Shown here: piece by piece, positions 34,101-44,100 of the stretch
Layout: each line of letters opens with the position of its first letter
Numbering within the stretch: the first letter of the stretch is position 1
Position numbers and translations under genes: made by a program
Notes under the pieces: generated by a model
The model's input: the letters and a program-made list of their open reading frames with translations, nothing else
Databases searched by the model: none
What the model was told of the DNA's origin: nothing
NCBI RefSeq assembly: GCF_018812025.1
Contig: NC_063049.1
Span: 35,593,447 to 35,657,446 of the forward strand
DNA from: Megalobrama amblycephala
Taxonomy: Eukaryota; Chordata; Actinopteri; Cypriniformes; Xenocyprididae
Length of the DNA: 64,000 nucleotides
Reading direction: 5' to 3'

Positions 34101-36190
34101 TTTATGTATGGCTTTAAAAGTTGCATAAACATTCCTTTCAGCCTCTGTTAATGTCAAGAGCACCTAAATCGGATGAACCTCCGATTCTAAAGCAGTACCT
34201 GTAATAGCCCTGTTTGTCCTTTGAGTACATCAGTCTTTCAATGCACGGTCGTTCATCCACCTTCTCCTCCCATTTCCCATCTGTCCAGCCCTCTGCATAG
34301 CTCTGCAGCACAAGGATCTGGTCAATGAAGGGACCTCCAGACTCTGAGATCAATAATAAAGACACAAAATGTGAGAGTCTCAACTTTTATTGTTTATAAA
34401 TGCAATGTTCCTACATATATTTAAATACAATATGACTAACCAGACAGTCATGCAAGACTGTCCTTATAGGTGAAGTGTGTATTTTCTGCAACCAGTGTCA
34501 CCATGTGGAATTGCAAAATATTTTTATCATTCCCCCTGTCTGAACAAATGAATGTCAGTCATAATTAAGCTAAATAATCACATGTATTTCCAGTCTCTCT
34601 CAAAAAAACAAAAACCTCATAGCTCACCAGCAATGAATTCCTCATACTCAATGACTGGTATGTTAGCCTGCAGGCTGGTCACGCTGAAGAATTCCCCCCA
34701 GGGGATGCGAACCTGATGTATATCAGGGCTCTGCCAGTGATACAGGCGACCCCATGGAGGCAACACTAGCACCCAGTCGCCTTCTTTCCTCAATGTCTTC
34801 AGCAAAGAGGCCATGCGAATGTACACATCCCGGCGCAGATTGAAACCCTCAGGTGGATTCACATCATACAGGAGGTATCTGAGCATTACATAAAAACAGG
34901 GTCATTCCTACAGTGCAGAACAGTTTCAGGTTCCCATTTTATGTCTTAATGTGTTGGTTAAAATGCTATGTTCACATTATTAAAAGATTATTTTTCTCAT
35001 AAAGTATTTAATAATAAAATTTAATTAAGCAGACTTTCAATTCTTTGGTTTGAGCATTTTTATTTTTTTTTTTTGCCTAAAATTAAAAACTATATTTTTT
35101 TTTATTATTTGTGTGAAATATTTCTTTTTTTGTCCTCTCTCCATTTTAAATGTTTCAAACAAGACATGTTTTATTGTACAATTGTAAATATTTTCTATCT
35201 ATCTCATTGAAAATCAAATCAATACCAAACTAAATACATTATAAAATAACCAATTTTTCAGACTGCTATCAAAGAAGTTAATAAAAATGAATGAACTGAA
35301 CTCTCAGTAAATTAGTTTGAGCATTTTTGAGCAATTAAATTTTTCATTATATTTGTTGTGAAATATTCCAAGTGATTTTTCAGTGTTGTCCTCTCTCCAA
35401 TTAAAGTGTTTCAAACAAAACTAGTTTTTATTATTAAATGTTAATGATATTTATTCTCCCCTGCTTCTATCTCAGAGCAAATTAATTGTTCATTAAATCT
35501 GGTGTGAAATTTTCCAGGTGATTTTTCATTTTTGTCCTTTCTCTGATCAAAATGTTTCAAACAAAACATGTTTTTATTGTGAAATTATCTGTAATTATTT
35601 AGGTGTAAAATTCAATTATTTTTCCCTACTTCTATCTCTTTGGAAATCAAATCAATACCAGACTAAATGCGTTTATAAAATGCTTTAGTTTGAGAGAAAC
35701 TTCTCACAACTTTAATAATATAATATAATTGTAATATATTATAATGGTGATATCCACTATAATATTATTCAATATAAAAACATTTCTGGTTGGGTGTTAA
35801 TAAAGAGGTTTTTGATAGTGCTGGAGGTACACAAGACAAAAAGCAGAAGTCACATGTTTTAAGTCTCTTATAACCTCATAAACATACTCATTTATTTTAA
35901 AACGAGTTTAAAGGGTACCACACAACATGAATAAACCAACACGCGTGAATTTAACAGCTGTGGACATTAGCCGTGTAAAAGCAGGAAGAATCTTTTCCAG
36001 CATATGAATCCTACCGAACATCCCGTGATGCTGCAGCCACCGGAGACAGCATCGACTGCCCGGCGCGAAACGCATCGTCATCTGAGGCCGATGTTAATTT
36101 ATAGGATAAAACAGTGAGGGTTAATACTGAAAAATAACGTAAAATACGATGGAAGAGGACAGGCACAGCTGTTCCCCTCTTGTTCGCCAT
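28114..36190 (-). CDS. pofut2: GDP-fucose protein O-fucosyltransferase 2, complete
   Basis: An ER-lumen enzyme that adds O-linked fucose to Ser/Thr in folded thrombospondin type 1 repeats, using GDP-fucose (GT68 family). Nine coding exons: 36015-36190, 34628-34878, 34199-34343, 32902-33012, 32749-32815, 32487-32612, 31377-31557, 30508-30631, 28114-28267. All are GT-AG and total 1,335 nt, giving 444 residues plus stop; the human enzyme is about 430. The start is the ATG at 36190; an upstream in-frame GTG is ignored. The N-terminus has a basic then hydrophobic signal/anchor ([12 protein letters not shown]). Motifs in order: [14 protein letters not shown] with the Glu of the proposed catalytic site, [35 protein letters not shown] (donor-binding arginine region), [10 protein letters not shown], and C-terminal [16 protein letters not shown]. 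The stop is a tandem TAA TAA. Introns hold several transposons. Confidence 0.95.
28770..30345 (+). mobile_element. Tc1-like transposon, essentially full length, inactive
   Basis: TA at 28770-28771 and 30344-30345 flanks a 1,572-bp element. Long terminal inverted repeats are visible: CAGTGCCTTCCACAAATATT at the left, CAATATTTGTGGAGGGCACTG at the right, and GAGCAAAGGCGGCTGTGAAA against its complement. It lies in pofut2 intron 8, on the opposite strand to the host gene. The transposase is broken (see next entry). Confidence 0.92.
29142..30030 (+). pseudogene. Tc1-like transposase pseudogene
   Basis: Two open pieces remain. 29142-29339 encodes the N-terminal helix-turn-helix region ([13 protein letters not shown] ... 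[17 protein letters not shown]). 29608-30030 encodes the DDE half: [16 protein letters not shown], the QDNDPKQTS aspartate motif, and [13 protein letters not shown] with the final acidic residue. The stretch between them carries stops and frameshifts, so the first catalytic Asp region is not intact. DDE residues are assigned by family pattern. Confidence 0.85.
30728..30870. mobile_element. Partial unit of the CTACCGTTCAAAAG palindromic family
   Basis: Has ACACCGCTCAAATGGTCAGT and CTCACCAAGGCTGCATTTATT and then loses similarity. It lies in pofut2 intron 7, about 100 bp upstream of exon 8. Confidence 0.6.
31377..31557 (-). CDS. pofut2: pofut2 exon 7, nucleotide-sugar binding region
   Basis: The exon encodes [19 protein letters not shown], then [21 protein letters not shown] and FVATDADEE. 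The HLRRKDF block is the donor-binding signature of the POFUT2 family. Phase 0 in and phase 1 out, completed as Asp by the following exon. The donor GTACAG is followed on the minus strand by an A-rich tract (AAAAAAAAAAAAGAGAG), which lies just inside the intron. Confidence 0.92.
31788..32469. mobile_element. TTAA-flanked MITE next to pofut2 exon 6
   Basis: The element is 31792-32465 (674 bp) between TTAA at 31788-31791 and 32466-32469. Ends are AGGGTTAGTTCACCC and GGGTGAACTATCCC. Sub-terminal inverted words (TTCATCTTCGGAACACAAAT against its complement) continue inward. Its right edge is 20 bp from the pofut2 exon 6 donor (32486-32485), so nearly all of the first part of intron 6 is transposon. 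Confidence 0.85.
33359..33868. mobile_element. TA-flanked palindromic MITE in pofut2 intron 3
   Basis: The element is 33361-33866 with TA on both sides; ends CCATTCAAAAG and CTTTTGAATGG. Interior landmarks GGATGCATTAAATTAATTAA, GAATGATTTCTGAAGGATCA and GATGCTGAAAATTCAGC are shared with 16707-17625 and 19039-19951. Confidence 0.8.
34880..36000. other. pofut2: pofut2 intron 1
   Basis: AT-rich DNA with a loose repeat of about 170-200 bp: CAAACAAAACATGTTTTTATTGT-like words with TTTTTGTCCTCTCTCC recur at about 35130-35180, 35390-35430 and 35535-35580. This looks like a decayed tandem array. No coding sequence is seen. Confidence 0.45.
36015..36190 (-). CDS. pofut2: pofut2 exon 1 with start codon and signal segment
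   Basis: The exon encodes [20 protein letters not shown] and then a hydrophobic stretch, consistent with ER targeting, followed by a short spacer ending in SRDV and two bases of an Arg codon (CG/GTAGG donor). The next exon begins at [13 protein letters not shown], the conserved core. This exon is poorly conserved between species, so its identity rests on phase, position and the hydrophobic segment. Confidence 0.85.
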
Positions 36191-37083
36191 GTCTCTCACA
36201 GCCACGCACTTCCGGCGTCGGTACAGTTGCCTAGCAACTCAGGCTGGCAATGAGCGCTTTCCAAAGACGCTTCGTGAAGCTTCAAATCCTTTGTGAATCA
36301 TTTGTTTCGAACCAGTGATTCAGAGCGCGAATCAAACTGCCAAAGTCACGTGATTTTAATAAACGAGGCAATGATCTCTGTGGAATCCATGAACAACATT
36401 TGTAGATATTTTTAACGACTCATTTGTATAATAAAAAAAGCAAATGTTTTAGTCAATAGTATCATATTGGCCCGATTAATTAAGTCTCACAATTAAAAAA
36501 ACACATATATTATACAGACACTTCATATTTAATGGTATTAGATGATTTGTTAATTGCATTTAATAGATAGACTGTCATTAAAACATTTGCAATGGTTTGT
36601 AAAAGGTTTTATATTCAAGTTTTCATTGTATTTACACCGTTGTGACCAGTAGATGGCAACAGCGAGTGGCGTTTCGAGAGCTTCGAAACAGTGAATCATT
36701 TTGCGAAGCAATTGATTCAATTGATTCAAAGATTCGAAAAGCTTCGTTTCTCCCAACTCTGGCACCTGTACAGAACTGGTTTATATCGGTGTTTACTCCT
36801 TTTCGTGGGTTATCAAAAGCAGCCGTTTAGAATGAATTATAATCTTATAGATAAGATAATTAACTGACAAATTGTAAGAAAAAAGGAACATAAGATGTGC
36901 TATTGTTCAACACGGATGAAACTGTAGTAGGCAGTGTCGGACCTTTGACACGTCGCGAGATTTCTTCGATGGTGTCGCGCCACCATGACATCATGAAGGA
37001 GGGCCAATGAGCAGTGGCGACAGGGTGAAAGCTCTCTGTGTACAGTGATCCAGAACATCAGCTGAACTGTCTGAGTTTTAGCC
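36191..37083. promoter_or_regulatory. Divergent promoter region between pofut2 and hibch
   Basis: These 893 bp separate the two start codons, so both promoters should lie here. I see no convincing TATA box at a fixed distance from either gene. The segment holds repeat-derived DNA at about 36240-36370 and 36665-36750, rich in GAATCA and TTCGAA-like words. It has a CACGTG E-box at about 36349 in the context CAAAGTCACGTGATTT, and a CTCF-like motif at 36646-36660. The same E-box context recurs in a transposon at about 41840, so part of the promoter DNA is probably transposon-derived. Confidence 0.5.
36646..36660 (+). promoter_or_regulatory. Candidate CTCF-binding motif
   Basis: CCAGTAGATGGCAAC matches the core consensus CCASYAGRKGGCRSY at 14 of 15 positions. 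It lies between the divergent pofut2 and hibch start codons, a common place for a CTCF site. This is sequence match only. Confidence 0.4.
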
Positions 37084-37904
37084 ATGTCATTAATAATCTT
37101 AACGTCAGCACACAGGTGAGTGTTTCTCAAGTGTCACATGCTTTATGCTATCAGGGATTTTTCCCCCGTATTGACTCCAGAGGTGAAATGTTGCATGCAA
37201 TTTGATATGTAGGACATCTGCAGACAGTGCAGCACTGTAGGTCTCTTTTCAAAAAACAATGAATGAGAAAAAGTTTGGACGTTGTCTAATAATGTGTGGG
37301 AAGTGACATTTAAATGAGTGCATAGATATTTATAGAAAACATTTTAAAGGTTTTAGAAACGTATAGAAACAAAGTAAACTTTTCTTAATGCATCTGCACT
37401 TGTATGTCTTTGGGGACAGTCCATTTATTTAATCAAAATATATATTATATATAACTAGTTAGTAATACTATATATTAGTTATAGTTGTTTTGTGTGTTGT
37501 GATCCATTTCATATATATATATATATACATATATACATGTATGAACATTTCATTCATTATTACAGTTTATTCACTATAGTTAAAAAATGGTAATAAAATA
37601 TGACAAGATCTCAAAGTTAAACTGTGTCAGAAAAAAAAAATCTTATTTATGTCAGATAAGTAAAACATGGTCGGGTCAAAGTGTCTGAATAATTTTTGGT
37701 TCCAATTTTGTATCAATTTTACTAGTAGTCCACTGTATGAAGAATTTTTGGGTATAATATGTCAAAGTTTATTTTATTTTGCTATCTTCACTTACATAAA
37801 TGAACTATAGTGTCCTGCACCCACTAGTAAAAATATATCAAAAATTATAACTAGTGTCTAAATAGTTTTTGTTTTTTTGAGTGTGTGCATGTGTGTGTTT
37901 GCAC

Positions 37905-37943
<39 letters not shown>

Positions 37944-38141
37944 GATCCATTATCTTATCAATAATGAAAAAGACCTACACATAATAAACATAACTGAGGT
38001 TTCAGTTTCAAAATGTTTAATAACAATACCCAACAATATGTATAACAATTAGATGTTACAAAATAACACAAATATATATATATTTTTATCCCATACAGAC
38101 TACGATCAATCTTTAGATTGCAGAGAATACAAGGACACATG
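37084..38141 (+). CDS. hibch: hibch exons 1-2, mitochondrial presequence
   Basis: Exon 1 (37084-37115) and exon 2 (38099-38141) together make exactly 25 codons, ending in phase 0. The peptide has arginines at positions 11, 13, 17 and 20 and no acidic residue, typical of a matrix import signal. Exon 2 ends with ATG and exon 3 starts with ATG, so the mature region begins with two adjacent methionines. A transcript starting downstream of exon 2 could encode a form lacking the import signal. Confidence 0.8.
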
Positions 38142-41100
38142 GTAAGTTTGATCTCTAAGGTGGGATGATGAGTAATCATATTAAATATTAATATATATTT
38201 GTATTATTCAGCTAGTCCAGAGTATAGACACTTAATGAAATATATGCTTCTTGTTGATGTTTTATGCTTAAATATCTGAAATTAGTTTGGCTGACAAATA
38301 TAAATTGTGCATTATTTATAAAAAAAAAAAAAAAACATGAAATGCTGGACATGATAGTGAAGAGAGAAAAAAAAAACATGCAACAAGTGTCCAGCATACA
38401 TGTAAAATGATTCAGTTATAATAAATCAAAAGTCTATGTGTGCAAACCTTGACTGGTAATCTACATGTTTTAGTGTAATAACATTTTCTTCTGGGTAATT
38501 CTTCCATGAAATATCGTTTTATTACTGTGCGTCTCATTTCAGATGTCCAGTCAAGCTGGGTCTGACGTTCTGTTTGAGAAAAGAGGGAATGCTGGTGTCA
38601 TCACACTAAACAGACCCAAAGCTCTCAATGCTCTGAATCTCACCATGATCAGACACATCTACCCTCAGCTCAAGGTTTGGGGAGACCTTTCTCACTACAT
38701 CATTAATAACTCTGTATTAGTGTCACCAAGTCTAACTTTATATGATCATCGACCTGTTTTCATCATTGTGTTTTTTGTAGAAATGGGACAAAGACTCAGA
38801 AACAGATATTGTGATAATTAAAGGAGCAGGAGAGAAAGCGTTCTGTGCTGGTGGGGATATCAGAGGTAATTATGTAAGACAAACAAGCATTTTGTTTTTT
38901 TCATTCACTCTTTTATGAATCCGTGCATAGATAATGCAATAAAACAGATCTGCCGTTCACACTAAAATGCTAAAATTATTTTCCCAGCTGTCACAGAGGC
39001 TGGAAAAGCAAACGATTCCTTAGCTCAAGACTTTTTCCGTGAGGAATACATTCTGAATAACACTATCGGTATGTTTTCACACTTTTGTTGCCAGTTTTTT
39101 GGTTTGATGAACAGATTTATCTATTTATTATTTATTTTAACTTTTTAGGTACATATCAGAAACCTTATGTGGCCTTAATTGATGGAATTACAATGGGAGG
39201 AGTAAGTATTTATCTAAAGTTGTCGTCTTGCTGCACAAGTGCACCAGCAGATGGTGCTGTCTCTTCTGAGTTAACAGAATATGGCATTGAAGGAACTAAG
39301 TCCAAAGGCAATGTGGGCCAGCTCGTCTTTGTGTTTACAAAATAAATAAAAAAATGAATGGAGGACAAAGCGTCCTGCTTTATATAAAGCAAAACATATA
39401 GCTGTACCATTCTTTTCACAGCGTCACTAAGATTTTGTGCAAAACAGCAGGATTCACATTGCCATTGGTTCCTTGCATAATGCACAGTCTAGTGCTGAAT
39501 TCAGAACCGCATACTAGCATACTACTCCTACTATTTCTGCCATAGAAATAGTAGTATACTAGTGTGCATTTCCAAATTCAGCATAAGTGTTCTCATTTGT
39601 GAACAGACGCATAAAAATACTAATTATTATCACAAGCACATGAGCTATTATTATATGTATTTTTAGTGCAATTTTCAATATCTTGCAGTTATGTTTGACT
39701 ATATGAGCTGCAGGAAAGCTGTGACGCACTATGAGTCATAAATCCCTCTTTTAATCCTCTTAATTTCTATCCTGCACTGTGTATTTTATCCAGTAGGTGT
39801 CAGCAGTGAGCTGCTCTTGCAAACAATCTTTGGGTTTGTGAATCAATTCTCAAGGCGAGGCTAGGCTATTGATTAGTCTTGGATTGAGTAACACTTTATA
39901 TCATTGTGTCCATGTTGCACATATTACATGTAGGCTTAAATGTCATTAATTTAATCAGTTAGTAATTAGCAATGCATCACAAACGATTCTGGATCAAGCC
40001 ACAAAATGTCATACTCAAAATGAATTTCTAATTATTCTGCTAATTACCAAAAAATGTAAAGGTGCCTAAAATTTCCTTTAAATGAATAATCTGCTGAATA
40101 TGATGCTGTGTGTAATTTTTTTGACTGTACTAAAGCATAAAAATACCATAATATATTCATAGATATTTAGGAGACATGCTAAGTTCACATACTTGTTTCT
40201 CTCATACAGCAGTCACGTGGTACAATTATGAGCTTGCAGAAAACTCCGCACTTACAAGTTGTAATTACGCGTTCTACGAGGACATGAATGCTTTTTACAA
40301 GTTGGAATATAATTTTTATGATGGCATGAATGCACCTTTATTCTACTTTAAAATTTGCGTGTTGGAATGTCTGTTTTTGTTTTGGTCTGTGTGATCCCGC
40401 CCACTTGCAATTTACCCAACAGTATTTCGACACCCCGGGTTGCCAGTTGGCAGAAAACACTGTGTATTACAGTCATGGAAGACAGCAAACAAACCCAGAT
40501 TCTACCTAACTTAAAAAGCCTCGGCATCCATCTAAAAATCTTGATGACCTGAGGCATATTAACATGCAGATAAATCAACAGTATAAGACTTGTCGCCATC
40601 CATTGTCAATTGCGCTCGTTCCTGTTGTGTGTCCTCAATCCGCCAACCTGTCAGTCTGAGGAGGAGGGGGCGGGGAAAGGAATCTCTCCAATATTTTGAA
40701 TTTGGACTGCAGTACCCATTTCAACCACTAGCTGTCAATATTACATACTGCACCTTTAGCCCTCTGGTGCTCGTGTGGCGGTCAAAAATTACCTTTTTTT
40801 AATTAAATGAATATACTATATTTTAGTCCAATAATGTTTTTTATACAATATTTTTAGGGGATTTTATGGTACTAAATTACATTCATGCAGTAGTTATAAT
40901 CCATTTATTCACTTTTTGAGCATGGACCTGAAAATGAAATGTCCAACTTAAACTGTCATAAATATTGAATGCTTTGGAGCACAGACTTAAGTTTGGTCTC
41001 TTATTAAAGATGACACTTGGCAGATTATTGCTGAAGTGAAAAAAAAATAGCCTAGAATTTTAACATTTATTGTTACGAAAAATGAGCAAAAATACTATTT

Positions 41101-44100
41101 TCTATTATTATATGAAATATATATGTTCCAAAACAAGTTTTAATCTGAAACTGTGAGAAGATCAAAGCTATAAACCTAAACAAGTTGTGTTACAAATGTG
41201 AAGTTGATATCTCAAAAAATGAGCTTACAGTAAGAATTTGTTTGGGTGCAGTACCAAAAGTTTCCACTAGATGAAATTTGTTTCCCATTCATTTCCAATG
41301 TTGTCCTTTTTGACTGTGAGTCCATGATTTTTTGTGTGTGTGTTCACATAGCAAGTGCCAAAATCTTTTAGACCAAGTTTCGTACCATTCCAATGAAGTC
41401 AAAAATTCTAAAGAAACAAAACTTAAAATTTTTCAGTCAAAAATGACCGAAGAGCACCAGAGGGTTAAAGGGTTAGTTCACCCAAAAATGAAAATTCTGT
41501 CATTTATTACTCACCCTCATGCCGTTCCACACCCGTAAGATCTTCGTTAATCTTCAGAACACAAATTAAGATATTTTAGTTGAAATCCGATAGCTCCGTG
41601 AGGCCTCCATAGGGAGCAATGGACACTTCCTCTCTCAAGATCCATAAAGGTACTAAAAACAAATCGGTTCATGTGAGTACAGTGGTTCAATATTAATATT
41701 ATAAAGCAACGAGAATATTTTTGGAGCGCCAAAAAAAAACTAAATTACTTATTTAGTGATGGCCGATTTCAAAACACTGCTTCAGGAAGCATCGGAGCAC
41801 AGATGAATTAGTGTGTCGAATCTGCTGTTCGGAGCGCCAAAGTCACGTGATTTCAGCCGTTGGCAGTTTGACACGCGATCTGAATCATGATTCGACACAC
41901 TGATTCATTTATGCTCCAGTGTTTTGAAATCGGCCATCACTAAATAAGTCGTTATTTAGTATTTTGGCGCTCCAAAAATATTCTCGTCGCTTTATAATAT
42001 TAATATTGAACCACTGTACTCACATGAACCGATTTAAATATGTTTTTAGTACATTAATGGATCTTGAGAGAGAAAGTGTCATTGCTCCCTATGGAGGCCT
42101 CACGGAGCCATCGGATTTCAACTCAAATGTAAGTAATAAATGACAGAATTTTCATTTTTGGGTGAACTAACCCTTTAAACAGCATTTTCAGATGTTGTAC
42201 CGTAGAACTTTCACTACAACATGAATGTATTCATCTGTACTAATGTTTTAGTGCTTAACTGTAAACATATTTAAAAAAATTTTTTTACCATCATAACGGA
42301 GCATTTGAAGTATTACTGTCTTCATAGTTTCATGGGGTCCTGGCAGTAGGAAAGCAATGTCACATGGCAAATCTGTCACCTCCTGGTGTTTGATTGATCA
42401 GGGATTCTGTCAAAGTCAAGGTACGGTGGGTTGTACACCCCAGTGATGTACATTTTTTGGATGTTTGATGCAGAGCTGCTGCGTGATGTGCGTCAGCTGA
42501 GGACTCTTATCTGAGGAACTGTTATTTAAGAATAGAATGACCAAGCAAGTTCACTGAGCCCATGCTGACCTCAGATGTCTCTAAGGTTTAGAAATGGATT
42601 TTTCCATTTACTCAGATATTTGAGAAAAAGAAATGGGCAGTAGCTGCAGAATCACAGATAATGTCATTACAGAGCTTGCAGGGCAGCCCTGTATTGATAT
42701 TCCACAGCCATTCTAGTTTTTTTTTTCTTCCTCGCCATCATTAAAGGGATAAAAATTCACTCAGAAATGAAAAATGACTTTACTATGACTATAAATGAAT
42801 ACTATATACTTTTCTGTGGAACACAAATTTTTAAAATTATTAAGACTTTTATGTCTTTGTTTTCCTATGTGGAGCATAACAGACAGCTATAGCTTTTATA
42901 ATTTTGTTATTTTTGGATGATCTATTTCTTTTATTTGCAGACTTCATTATGTTCAATATTTGTAGCTGTTTCTACTTTTTAATAAATTTAATATAAAATA
43001 TTTACAATCTCCTGTTGACTTGGGTTGATAGAACAGTTTAACCAGTAGCAAAAATGTAAACATAATACTTGTGTACTTTTTTGTGATTGGTTCTCGTTCT
43101 TTTTTTGTATGTTTGTTTTTCATACTAAGTTGTGTTTGTGGTTCTTGCATCTACACTACTGTTCAAAGGTTTGGGGTCTGCAAGATTTTTGTTTGTTTGT
43201 TTTGAAAGAAACTGATACTTCCATTCAGCAAGGACATATTAAATTGATCAAAAGTATTGTCTGTTAAAAGTGACAGTAAAGACATATATATTTTTTAATG
43301 TAAATGTATATCATGGTTTTCACAAAAATATTAATCCGCACAGCTGTTTTCAAACTTGATCAAATCAGCATAATAGAATGATTTCTGAAGGATCAAGTGA
43401 CACTGAAGACTAGAGTAATGGATGCTGAAAATTCAGCTTTAAATTTCATTTTAAAATAAATATAAAAATAGAGCAAACCAGCTACTTTAATTGTTATAAT
43501 CACATTAATACTGTATTTTTGCAACAAATAAATGCCGCCTTGGTGAGCATGAGAAAAACATTCTTTCAAAAACATTTTAAAAATCTTACTGACACCAAAC
43601 TTTTGAACGGTGGTTTACATCCAATTAAACTTACTCAAACCTTTGGCACTGTCATTTCCTGGAATTTCAAATCTAGTTTTAGAAATGACACTATTAAGTT
43701 AATTCATTCATTCATACTTAGTCTGAAGCAGCCTTCCAGAATCCCTATTTAGAGTTGTACGGAAGACGACATATCATCCCGTCAATATGAGTGGTAGTAG
43801 ATTATCCAATAAATCATCATGAACATCAAAATGATGTCCTTCAGTGGTCCAGCTGAATGGAACACATTTAGTAATGGAACAAATATGCAATCACTCTTGA
43901 TGGGTGTAACATAGCTCACACCTGCAGTGTCTCAGTGTGATCTATGAGCATCTCTTTGATCTCACACACTGGCCTGTCAGAGGGTGGCTGCGCCGCACCT
44001 TTAATACCTTCCTGACCGTCGCTCCTTATCATTTATTCCTTGTATTTTTCCCAGCATTTGTAAGAATGTTTTCATTTTGCTTTGATCATAAAGTCAGCAT

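Noticed and set aside
36191..36205. Upstream GTG extension of pofut2 (MAVRD before MANKRG)
   Set aside because: It needs a GTG start. The first ATG at 36190 gives a normal signal-containing N-terminus.
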